Shown here: positions 1-6,871 of the stretch, piece by piece
Numbering within the stretch: the first letter of the stretch is position 1
How the letters are laid out: every line of letters starts with the position of its first letter
Assembly: GCA_050014795.1 (NCBI GenBank)
Contig: JBEKCQ010000015.1
Coordinates: 1 to 34,619, forward strand
Source: JALHUF01 sp050014795
Lineage (GTDB): Bacteria > Acidobacteriota > Terriglobia > UBA7540
Length of the DNA stretch: 34,619 nt
Reading direction: 5' to 3'
Notes under the pieces: model-generated
The model's input: only the letters and a program-made list of their open reading frames with translations
The model's database searches: none
What the model was told of the DNA's origin: nothing
Program-made: the position numbers and the translations under genes

Positions 1-1
1 C

Positions 2-121
2 GCCAACCCGACCACTGCGGGAACCACCGGATCGAACTACTACTTCACTGACGAATCCGGCGTGATTCGCCAGAACAGCACGACCGGCGCTACGGCGGCG
101 GATTCACCGATCGGTGGTTAG
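2..121 (+). CDS. C-terminal end of a type IV pilin-like protein (partial)
   Basis: The reading frame is open from the left edge and stops with TAG at 119-121, giving 39 residues. It contains YYFTDESGVIRQNSTTGA and ends DSPIGG. This resembles the C-terminus of major type IV pilins / type II secretion pseudopilins of Acidobacteriota, where a beta-strand with FTDxSGVIR and a small-residue tail is usual. The N-terminal prepilin peptidase site and hydrophobic helix lie outside the window, so the assignment rests on the tail alone. A terminator-like hairpin follows about 35 bases later, so this is probably the last gene of its transcript. Confidence 0.6.
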   Translation, partial: ANPTTAGTTGSNYYFTDESGVIRQNSTTGATAADSPIGG

Positions 122-156
122 TGGCACGCCTGGAGCAGCTCTACTGATATTTCCGC

Positions 157-188
157 GGGGGGAGCCAAGCGGTTCCCCCTTTTCTTTT
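157..188 (+). terminator. Rho-independent terminator of the pilin gene
   Basis: A GGGGGAGCC arm (158-166), an AAGC loop and a GGTTCCCCC arm (171-179; one G-T pair) are followed directly by TTTTCTTTT. It starts 36 bases after the pilin stop codon and has the classical stem plus T-tract form. Confidence 0.8.
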
Positions 189-648
189 CGGCCCAATGCG
201 CTGGGGCCAACCGCTGGAACCATCCTACCCTTGTTTGTCATAACTGCATCTATACAGCATCAGAAGCTAGAAGATTGAAAAGGAGTCGGCGTTTCGCCGT
301 TCAAATCAAGATTAGGTTTTGTCATGCGTAACAGAGTCGCTTGCAGGTTGTGGTTAAAGGAACGTCATACGCTAGCGTTCGCGATGTAGTTTAAGAACGG
401 AACTGGCGTTACCGTAGAGGGCAGACCGAGGTTTAAAAGGAAATGACCAAGCTTGAAGTCTTTCCTTTTGTCACTGATAAGGCGTTGGCAGACAGCTATC
501 GGATTTGTTCGCGACGCGGGTGTTGTGTGCCAAGCATTCGACTCTGGCGGTAGTCTGAGCTACGATGAAGGGAACATGGCCGCCCGTGACAGACGCTCTT
601 GATGGGCAGAGGATGAGGTCGACCTGGGGTAGTGGCGAAGGAGGGGCT
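189..648. other. Poorly coding intergenic stretch
   Basis: No convincing gene was seen in these 460 bases. A 36-codon frame (443-553, ATG after AAAAGG) exists, but its Shine-Dalgarno spacing is too short and nothing else supports it. The base composition is less GC-rich than the flanking genes. It may be decayed sequence together with the frameshifted gene that follows. Confidence 0.4.
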
Positions 649-992
649 GTGGAGCAGCAGAGAGTCCAACGGTTGGAGTCAACCAGGAAAGCTCTTGACG
701 AGCTCGCTGGAGATATCCAGCACGGGCAATATCCCGTGGCGATGCTGGATGACTTCAAGGAATCAGTGGACCACGTGCGCACCATAGTGGAGGCACGAGT
801 GAGTCCACGTTTGACCTGGAGCAGAAGCTGGTGGAATACCGTCTGCGGCGCTCCCAGAAACTGCTCCAGCAAATCCAGATGGATATTGACATCTCGGAGA
901 TTGAAATCCACACCCCCGGCATCGTGGAATTCCAGCGCACAGTTGAATCACTCAATGGGCGCCTGAACCGACTCCTACGTTCCGGCGGGTAG
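649..992 (+). pseudogene. Small unknown protein interrupted by a frameshift
   Basis: A GTG at 649 sits 4 bases after AAGGAGG (638-644) and opens a frame beginning VEQQRVQRLESTRKALDEL and running through DDFKESVDHVRTIVEA. Near 795-807 this frame becomes low-quality (Arg/Trp/Ser rich). Protein-like sequence continues in a different frame from about 810 (FDLEQKLVEYRLRRSQKLL, then IDISEIEIHTPGI) to TAG at 990-992. The two halves read as one helical protein of about 114 residues, so a small indel has probably broken it, unless it is a sequencing error. Family not recognised; both halves are predicted helical and charged. Confidence 0.55.
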
Positions 993-1287
993 AAGCTGCC
1001 GTGGGCTCCCGCGCGACCCACCCACACACTGCATGACGCGACCCAATAGGGGTGCATTCACAAGGACGAAACTCTCAGGAGCAAGACGCAGCGACGTGTC
1101 AGAAGCGTTCCCTTTTGGCAACACCTGACCCCAACACATTTTTTCGGGGCAGTTTTAACCGGATCTGGTTTTCGACAGCCAGATGACCTTGGGTCCAGCC
1201 TCAGTTGGATCTTGTTCGCTGAGCGAAACTCTCGTAGGGGAGATCAGAAAGCTACCGGCACTGTCCTAATACGGCTTGAAGGTTGTT

Positions 1288-1467
1288 TCAGTTTGACTTT
1301 CTCTTGGCCCGCATCTCGGTCTGCAGCTTCTTCACTCTATCCAGAATTTCCCTTTTGTCGAGCAGCCCCTTCTCGCTTAACAGTTCCACCAGCGCGTTTA
1401 AGGTGAGCGTGTTGGAATAAGCCTGCTCTTGAAAGCTTCTAGTTTCACGCCTTCTCTCTTGTACCAT
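1288..1467 (-). CDS. Small hypothetical helical protein, 59 residues
   Basis: ATG at 1467 (minus strand) lies 7 bases after a perfect AGGAGG and encodes 59 residues, beginning MVQERRRETRSFQEQAY, continuing NTLTLNALVELLSEKGLLDKR and ending RAKRKSN before TGA. The composition is charged and amphipathic, with a probable helix-turn-helix-like shape around LVELLSEKGLLDKREILDRVKKL. No signal peptide or membrane segment is seen. The strong ribosome binding site and sensible codon use support a real gene. Function is unknown. The LVELLxEKG...REExxxRV pattern resembles small proteins seen in several environmental phyla, but no function can be inferred. Confidence 0.65.
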   Translation of the reverse strand: MVQERRRETRSFQEQAYSNTLTLNALVELLSEKGLLDKREILDRVKKLQTEMRAKRKSN

Positions 1468-1880
1468 GTCGGAACCTCCTGGTCATTTCCAGCCGCTAAG
1501 GCTCTTCCAGACCCTACCCCCAGCGGTTTCTGCGGCCCTTGGCCGGCGTGGCTGGTAACGGCCCATGAATCCGGCGGAAATTGAAACCGCCAAAATGGAG
1601 TTCGAAGACCGCATCCAGATTATCCCACTTTTTTGAGAAGCCATTCGGGAGTCTTGTCATGCAGCGCCATCGCCTCCGTGGCCGCCATCACTCCGGCCCT
1701 CGGGAGAATTGGGAAGCGGTCAAGGATAGGTACGGAAGAATCGTTGGGTGGCGCGCATATCGCGCTGTTGGCGATTAAGGCGGGACCACACTAACACGTC
1801 TTACAGCCACAGATCGCACCGTCGCCGCGGCGACGACCAAGCGCCACCCACTGGAGGGCCAATTCAGTAGGAGTGAAGGT
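1468..1880. other. Intergenic stretch between the 59-residue gene and the tRNAs
   Basis: This 413-base stretch holds no confident gene. A 39-codon plus-strand frame (1659-1778) has GGGAG 7 bases before its ATG and ends ENWEAVKDRYGRIVGWRAYR. It could be a small or relic gene but has no other support. A 16-bp perfect palindrome (CGTCGCCGCGGCGACG, 1820-1835) lies downstream of the tRNA genes on the minus strand. It could help end the tRNA transcript, but it has no T-tract. Confidence 0.35.
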
Positions 1881-1955
1881 TGGAGGCGCGGGTGGGAATC
1901 GAACCCACGTATAAAGGTTTTGCAGACCTCTCCCTTACCACTTGGGTACCGCGCC
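1881..1955 (-). tRNA. tRNA-Cys (GCA)
   Basis: Read on the minus strand, the acceptor stem GGCGCGG pairs with CCGCGCC, followed by discriminator U and an encoded CCA. The D arm is CCC...GGG. The anticodon stem GAGGU/ACCUU encloses loop CUGCAAA, so the anticodon is GCA. The T arm is GUGGG-UUCGAUU-CCCAC. It lies 20 bases downstream of tRNA-Gly in the same orientation and is probably co-transcribed with it. Confidence 0.95.
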
Positions 1956-1975
1956 TCAAGAAAAAAGGAAAAATA

Positions 1976-2050
1976 TGGAGCGGGAAACGGGATTCGAACC
2001 CGCGACTTCGACCTTGGCAAGGTCGCACTCTACCACTGAGTTATTCCCGC
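1976..2050 (-). tRNA. tRNA-Gly (GCC)
   Basis: On the minus strand, the acceptor stem GCGGGAA pairs with UUCCCGC, followed by U and an encoded CCA. The anticodon stem CGACC/GGUCG encloses loop UUGCCAA, so the anticodon is GCC. The T arm is GCGGG-UUCGAAU-CCCGU (last pair G-U). It is the first gene of a two-tRNA transcript, about 35 bases after the expected start of transcription from the promoter at 2091-2120. Confidence 0.95.
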
Positions 2051-2090
2051 TCGCGCCGATCGAACGCAACTTTCAATTCTTTTCAGTTAA

Positions 2091-2120
2091 ATTATAGGAA
2101 CTCGTCCTTGCCCCTGTCAA
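2091..2120 (-). promoter_or_regulatory. Consensus sigma-70-type promoter for the tRNA-Gly/tRNA-Cys pair
   Basis: On the minus strand, a perfect TTGACA (2120-2115) and a perfect TATAAT (2096-2091) are separated by 18 bp. Transcription should start near 2085, about 35 bases before tRNA-Gly. The -35 box begins only 22 bases after the galT stop codon, so the tRNA pair has its own strong promoter. Confidence 0.85.
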
Positions 2121-2141
2121 GCCGCCGGCGGGCGACGAGCC

Positions 2142-3152
2142 TCACGCGGCGGCTGTCACCAGGGCTTCGCGCAAGAACCTGGCGGACTCTTCCGGGGGCG
2201 TGGGGTTGATATAGAAGCCCGTGCCCCACTCGAAACCTGCCACCTTGGTCAGTTTGGGCATGATTTCCAGGTGCCAGTGGTAGTAGTCGTTGGAGGCTTC
2301 GGGGAAGGGCGAGGTGTGAATGACGTAGTTGTACGCCGGAGAGTCCAGGACTTTGTCGAGCCGTGTCAGCATATCCTTCAGCAGGGCGGCCAACTGTTCG
2401 AACTCGTGCTTCTGGGACTCTTCGAAGGCCGACTGGTGCACCCTGGGGACGAGCCACATCTCGAAGGGGAAACGCGGGGCATAGGGCGCCAGGGCGATGA
2501 AGGCCTGGTTCTCGGAGATGACGCGGACGCTGTCTTCCAGCTCCTGCCGCATGATGTCGCAGAAGATGCAGCGTTCCTTGAAATTGTAATACTCCTTGGC
2601 GCTGTCCACTTCCTCGCGCACGCGCTTGGGTACGACGGGCAAGGCGATCAACTGCGAGTGCGTGTGCTCCAGCGAGGCGCCGGCGGCCTCACCGTGATTC
2701 TTGAAGATGAGGATGTACTTGAAGCGCCGGTCTTTCTTGAGGTCCAGGATGCGGTCGCGATAGGCCCACAGCATGTCTTCGACGCGCCGGGCGGTCATGG
2801 TGGCCAGGGTCAACTGATGTTCCGGGGTTTCGATGATCACCTCGTGCGCGCCGATGCCATTCATCTTGTCGTAGAGGCCCACGCCCTGCCGGTTGAGCGT
2901 GCCTTCAATGCCGAGGGCCGGAAACTTGTTCGGCACGATGCGCAACGTCCAGCCGGGCGTGTCCTTGGCGCCGGCGCTGCGATAAGCGTGAATCTCCGGC
3001 GGGGTCTTCGATTCATTGCCGGGACAAAAGGGGCAAAAGCCGGAGCCGTGGATTTGGACCTTCTCGCGGACGAAGTCCGTGGGACGTTTGGCGCGGTCAG
3101 TGGCAATGATCACCCACCGGCCGGTGATGGGATCTTTTCTCAGTTCGGGCAA
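2142..3152 (-). CDS. galT: Galactose-1-phosphate uridylyltransferase
   Basis: The 336-residue protein belongs to the GalT branch of the HIT superfamily, which transfers UMP from UDP-glucose to galactose-1-phosphate in the cytoplasmic Leloir pathway. Visible motifs are the N-terminal RKDPITGRWVIIATDR, a zinc-type CPFC (C40/C43), NHGEAAGASLEHTHSQ with H163/H165 (H165 would be the uridylylated histidine; the usual middle proline of H-P-H is threonine here), a second CIFC pair (C195/C198), and YHWHLEIMPK (H292/H294). The start is TTG, supported by GAGGAG 8 bases upstream and by conservation starting at residue 2. Related nucleotidyl transferases such as ADP-glucose phosphorylases share these motifs, so substrate is less certain than fold. 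No other Leloir gene lies next to it. Confidence 0.88.
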   Translation of the reverse strand: MPELRKDPITGRWVIIATDRAKRPTDFVREKVQIHGSGFCPFCPGNESKTPPEIHAYRSAGAKDTPGWTLRIVPNKFPALGIEGTLNRQGVGLYDKMNGIGAHEVIIETPEHQLTLATMTARRVEDMLWAYRDRILDLKKDRRFKYILIFKNHGEAAGASLEHTHSQLIALPVVPKRVREEVDSAKEYYNFKERCIFCDIMRQELEDSVRVISENQAFIALAPYAPRFPFEMWLVPRVHQSAFEESQKHEFEQLAALLKDMLTRLDKVLDSPAYNYVIHTSPFPEASNDYYHWHLEIMPKLTKVAGFEWGTGFYINPTPPEESARFLREALVTAAA

Positions 3153-3226
3153 AGTCTTTGCTCCTCGTTCGTGATCTCAGAGCCAGCTCGCCTGTCGCGT
3201 CGAGGCGAAGCGAATCGGCGTGACGT

Positions 3227-3676
3227 CTAGCCCTTGAAAGCGTCCTTGATGAGTCGCACCTGGTACCCGGCTTCAGGGTCCCGGAACACGCTGACTATAT
3301 CAAACCGGTAGCTGACCGGCTTTCTCTCCAGCCGCCGCAGATACTCGTGCGCGGCCTTGGCGATGCGCTTCTGCTGGGCCCGGGACACCGCGGCTTCGGG
3401 CGGTCCCGCCTCGGCCGAGGTTCGCGTCTTGACCTCTACGAACGCCAGGATGGGCCCATCCCAACCGGTCAGGTCCAATTCGCCCGCGCCGGCGCGTGCC
3501 CGCCGGTTGCGGGCCACCATGGTATATCCGGCCTGGCGAAGATACCAGTAGGCCAGCGTCTCCCCGCGCGCGCCCGTCTCCAGGTGTGCTGCTTTTCCGG
3601 TGGGGGACGCACGCCGCGCCCGCTGGCGCTCTTTCCAGACCAGCGCCCGATATATGAGACGAGCGAACAGATTCAC
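3227..3676 (-). CDS. YraN/UPF0102 family endonuclease-like protein
   Basis: The 149-residue product (GTG start at 3676) matches the UPF0102/YraN family: G(A)RGETLAYWYLRQAGY, then ARNRRARAGAGELDL, then ILAFVEVKTR. The E-x-D and E-V-K residues form a PD-(D/E)XK nuclease core. The cellular role of the family is unknown. The frame is open 14 codons further, but those codons fall in a low-complexity repeat (3685-3718) and read MNHSAFCIHHSRLS, so the GTG giving MNLFARLIYRALVW is preferred; its ribosome binding site is weak. The gene is on the minus strand between the aminotransferase and galT, spaced 74 bases from galT, so co-transcription is possible. Confidence 0.82.
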   Translation of the reverse strand: MNLFARLIYRALVWKERQRARRASPTGKAAHLETGARGETLAYWYLRQAGYTMVARNRRARAGAGELDLTGWDGPILAFVEVKTRTSAEAGPPEAAVSRAQQKRIAKAAHEYLRRLERKPVSYRFDIVSVFRDPEAGYQVRLIKDAFKG

Positions 3677-3684
3677 AGACAACC

Positions 3685-3780
3685 TTGAATGATGAATGCA
3701 GAATGCTGAATGATTCACTCCCTCAGCCGTTCGGGAGGTCCTAGAAGTTCATCATTCCGCATTCATAGTTCATCGTTCCG
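3685..3780. repeat. Short quasi-tandem repeat with inverted arms (GAATGMTGAATG type)
   Basis: Left arm 3685-3717 is built of near-copies of TGAATGATGAATGCAGAATG. Right arm 3747-3780 carries the complementary pattern (ATCATTCCGCATTCATAG). The arms flank about 30 bases and could pair imperfectly. The element fills the gap between the aminotransferase and the YraN-like gene and overlaps the last codons of the former and the upstream extension of the latter. Confidence 0.6.
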
Positions 3781-5098
3781 CTTCTTCGATGCACCGCTCC
3801 AGCACCTCGAGCGCGAAGTCAATCTGCTCGCGCTCGACGATCAGAGGCGGCATAAAGCGCACCGTACTCTCCCCGCAGCCCAGAATCAACACGCCCTGTT
3901 CGAAGGCGCGGTGGACCACCTTCTTGCGCGCCTCGGGGTGGGGCTCGCGCGTTTCCTGGCTTTTCACCAGCTCAATGCCAATCATCAAGCCCAAGCCGCG
4001 CACGTCGCCCACGATGGGATGCTTCTCCCGCCAGTTCGCCAGCCGCGCCAGGATGTACTCACCCATGCGGGCCGCGTTCGAGATGTACTTCTCTTCCAAC
4101 AGGCGGATGGTCTCCACGGCGGCCGCACAGCAGACTGGATTGCCTCCGAAGGTGGAAGCATGCGCTCCCGGACCCCAGTTCATGACCTCGGCGCGGGCTA
4201 CCATGATGCCCAGGGGCATTCCCGAAGCGACGCCTTTAGCGGTGATCAGGATATCCGGGGCCACGCCGAAGTGCTCGCACGCCCACATCTTGCCGGTCCG
4301 CCCCATGCCGCACTGGACTTCATCAAAGATGAGCAGGATCCCGTGTCGGTCGGCCAGTTGCCGCAACCGGGCGAGGAAATCCCTGGGGGGGATGACGTAA
4401 CCACCCTCGCCCTGAACCGGCTCCACTACGATGGCGGCCACTTCCTCGGGCGGTACCGCCGTCTTGAACAGCTTCTCGATGAGGCCGATGGAGTCGCAGC
4501 TGCACTCGCTGGGCTTATGACCGACGGCGCAGTGGTAGGGGTTGGGATAAGGGACGTGCGACACCCCGGGCAGCAACGGACCGAACCCGTTGCGCTGCAC
4601 GGCCTTCGAGGCCGTGAGCGAGAGCGCCCCGAAGGTGCGGCCATGGAAGCTGCCGAGGAAAGCTATGTAGCGATGTCGCTTGGTGTGATAGCGCGCCAAC
4701 TTCATCGCTGCTTCCATGGCTTCGGTGCCTGAGTTCCCGAAGTAAACCCGCTTGGCAGAATTGCCGGGGGCAATTTGGGCCATCTTCTCGGCCAGTTGGG
4801 CCAGCAGGGAATAGTAGAAGTCGGTCCCCGACATGTGGATGAGGGTTTCCGCCTGGCGTTGGATGGCGCGGACTACGTCCGGGTGGCAATGGCCGGTCGA
4901 AACGACGGCGATGCCGGCGCTGAAATCGAGGAAACGGTTGCCGTCCACGTCCTCCACGATCATGCCTTCCCCGCGCTGTGCCACCAGGGGGTAGTCGCGC
5001 GTATAGGAAGGGGAAACATACTGATGGTCGAGGGCCAGGACCTTGGAGGCCTCGGGCCCGGGCAGCGGCGTCTTAATCTGCGGTAGTTTGCTGTTCAT
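3770..5098 (-). CDS. Class III aminotransferase (4-aminobutyrate / acetylornithine aminotransferase family)
   Basis: The 442-residue protein is a PLP-dependent fold-type I class III aminotransferase. Seen: GNRFLDFSAGIAVVSTGHCHP (residues 53-73), GNSGTEAMEAAMKLAR phosphate-binding turn (121-136), FHGRTFGALS, EPVQGEGGY (226-234), IFDEVQCGMGRTGK with D259, and the Schiff-base lysine in ITAKGVASGMPLG (K288). An insert with cysteines (YHCAVGHKPSECSCDS, 188-203) is typical of the archaeal/bacterial 4-aminobutyrate and broad omega-amino acid subgroup rather than ArgD. It probably transfers an omega- or alpha-amino group to 2-oxoglutarate or pyruvate; the exact substrate cannot be read. ATG start has GAGGAG 7 bases upstream. 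No GABA or arginine pathway neighbour helps decide. Confidence 0.88.
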   Translation of the reverse strand: MNSKLPQIKTPLPGPEASKVLALDHQYVSPSYTRDYPLVAQRGEGMIVEDVDGNRFLDFSAGIAVVSTGHCHPDVVRAIQRQAETLIHMSGTDFYYSLLAQLAEKMAQIAPGNSAKRVYFGNSGTEAMEAAMKLARYHTKRHRYIAFLGSFHGRTFGALSLTASKAVQRNGFGPLLPGVSHVPYPNPYHCAVGHKPSECSCDSIGLIEKLFKTAVPPEEVAAIVVEPVQGEGGYVIPPRDFLARLRQLADRHGILLIFDEVQCGMGRTGKMWACEHFGVAPDILITAKGVASGMPLGIMVARAEVMNWGPGAHASTFGGNPVCCAAAVETIRLLEEKYISNAARMGEYILARLANWREKHPIVGDVRGLGLMIGIELVKSQETREPHPEARKKVVHRAFEQGVLILGCGESTVRFMPPLIVEREQIDFALEVLERCIEEAER

Positions 5099-5243
5099 GG
5101 TTTCGCTCCTCTAGCTTGAGATTTGCTCCGCAAGCGGCTGGATGGTTGAGGGGAGGACAAACCAGAGGAGAATTAGTCGCCACCAAAGAGATTGGGGCGC
5201 GCTAACTGGGGAAGAATAAACCGTAGAATGAAGGGAGCCATGC

Positions 5244-6710
5244 TCACTTCCGTTTCCATCGCGTTCCAGTCTTCGTATCTTCCAGTATAACGCCGACGCT
5301 CAACAAGTCGGCACGAATTTTGTCGGAGCGCGCAAAGTCGCCCCGGCGCCGCGCGGCGTCGCGCTCGGCGATCCGTTTCTCGATTTCTTCGTCTGCCAGA
5401 GGTTTTACAGGTACGGAGTCTGCTGTAACGCTGCCCTCGACGGTCTTCACAAGGCCGAACTGGCGCAGCTTGGCGTGGTCGGTATCCTCCAGCACGGCGA
5501 AGACGCGGTCCCAGCGTTCCAGGACATCGAGGATGACCGGCCGATTCCCTTCACGGAACTCGCCGTGGTCCATGGCTGTGTTGGCATCCCGGACCAGGTC
5601 GAAGATGGCCGCCAGCGCTTCGGCGGTGTTGAGGTTGTCGTCCAGGGCGTCTTCGAAAGCCTGCCGGGCCGCCTGCGCGCGCGCCTGAAGCTCAGGATTT
5701 TCTCCGACGGGAAACTTCTCCTCGGTCAGCCGGGAGCGGAGATTCCTCAGCCTCTCGATAGAGTGCTGGGCCTGGTGCAGGCCGTCGAAGGTGAAATTGA
5801 GCTGCTTGCGATACGGCACCGAAGCCAGAAGATAGCGGATGGCCGTGGGCTTATGCCCTCGAGCGATGAGGTCACGCAGAGTATAGAAATTGCCCAGGGA
5901 CTTCGACATCTTCTCGCCGTTCACGATCAGGTGCTCGGCATGCAGCCAATAGCGCACAAAAGGTTTGCCCGTGGCGGCCTCGCTCTGGGCAATCTCATTC
6001 TCGTGGTGCGGGAAAGTCAGATCGATTCCGCCGGAGTGGATGTCAAAGGTCTCGCCCAGGTAGCGCATCGACATCGCGGAGCACTCGATGTGCCAGCCGG
6101 GCCGGCCGGGACCGAGCGGCGTCTCCCAGAAAGGCTCGCCCTCCTTGGCGGCCTTCCACAGCACGAAGTCGCGGGCGTCGGTCTTGTCGTACTTGTCGGT
6201 ATCCACGCGTGCCCCAGGGCGGAGCCCTGACAGGTCCACTTGCGCCAGCTTGCCGTACGAGGGGAAACTCCGCACACTGAAATAGACTGACCCGTCGCTG
6301 CGGTAAGCGTAACCCTTCGCCTCGAGTTCCTGGATGAGCTTCACCATGTCGTCAATGTGGTCAGTGGCGCGGACGGAGATTTCGGGAGTCTCCAGATTCA
6401 GGAGTTGGCGGTCCACTTCGAAGGCCTGGATGAACTTGTCGGTATAGTCGCGGAGCGGAATCCCCGCGGCCTTGGCGCCGCGGATGGTGTTGTCATCCAC
6501 GTCAGTCAGGTTCATCACCTGCAAGACTTCGTAGCCGCGGTACTTCAAGTAGCGGCGCAGGATGTCCTGAAAGACAAACGTCCGGTAATTGCCGATGTGT
6601 CCGTAGTCGTACACCGTCAGGCCGCAGGTGTACATGCGGACTTTGTCCCCTTCCAGGGGCGTAAAGTCTTCCACCTGCCCGGATAAGGTGTTATGGAAGC
6701 GGAGGGCCAT
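5244..6710 (-). CDS. cysS: Cysteinyl-tRNA synthetase
   Basis: The product charges tRNA-Cys in the cytoplasm (class Ia synthetase). From the chosen ATG (6710) it has 488 residues, normal for CysRS. Seen: MALRFHNTLS start, zinc ligand Cys in YTCGLTVYDYGHIGN (HIGH-type motif HIGN about residues 38-41), PGRPGWHIECSAMS, HHENEIAQSEAATG with zinc ligands, the KMSKSLGN motif, and the C-terminal DALDDNLNTAEALAAIF and RADLLSVGVILEDT segments. An upstream in-frame ATG at 6758 would add 16 residues unlike the family. A promoter-like TTGACT-N16-GATAAA lies over that ATG, so 6710 is preferred despite no clear Shine-Dalgarno. tRNA-Cys lies 3.3 kb away on the same strand. Confidence 0.93.
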   Translation of the reverse strand: MALRFHNTLSGQVEDFTPLEGDKVRMYTCGLTVYDYGHIGNYRTFVFQDILRRYLKYRGYEVLQVMNLTDVDDNTIRGAKAAGIPLRDYTDKFIQAFEVDRQLLNLETPEISVRATDHIDDMVKLIQELEAKGYAYRSDGSVYFSVRSFPSYGKLAQVDLSGLRPGARVDTDKYDKTDARDFVLWKAAKEGEPFWETPLGPGRPGWHIECSAMSMRYLGETFDIHSGGIDLTFPHHENEIAQSEAATGKPFVRYWLHAEHLIVNGEKMSKSLGNFYTLRDLIARGHKPTAIRYLLASVPYRKQLNFTFDGLHQAQHSIERLRNLRSRLTEEKFPVGENPELQARAQAARQAFEDALDDNLNTAEALAAIFDLVRDANTAMDHGEFREGNRPVILDVLERWDRVFAVLEDTDHAKLRQFGLVKTVEGSVTADSVPVKPLADEEIEKRIAERDAARRRGDFARSDKIRADLLSVGVILEDTKTGTRWKRK

Positions 6711-6747
6711 ATAGCGTGCTGCGTCGGGAGATGTCCAAACACTCGAT

Positions 6748-6775
6748 TTTATCGGCATCGGGGAGGCTCAGTCAA
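6748..6775 (-). promoter_or_regulatory. Candidate promoter of cysS
   Basis: On the minus strand, TTGACT (6775-6770), a 16-bp spacer and GATAAA (6753-6748) are seen. Transcription would begin near 6741, giving a leader of about 30 bases to the ATG at 6710 and excluding the upstream ATG at 6758. Confidence 0.45.
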
Positions 6776-6871
6776 GGAAAGCAGAGACTGCGTTTTGGAT
6801 GCGCCCTCATCTCGGCGCAGGCCAGTGGCCACAAGGATGGGGCCGGTGGTCATTGCAGGGCTCTGCGGTTA

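Noticed and set aside
1121..1138. GTGTTGGGGTCAGGTGT-like sequence on the minus strand as a transposon end
   Set aside because: It resembles motifs sometimes near REP-type transposases, but no transposase, second end or target duplication was seen.
2271..3230. Plus-strand open frame of 319 codons opposite galT
   Set aside because: Antisense shadow of a clear GalT with conserved motifs; no Shine-Dalgarno and no recognisable domain.
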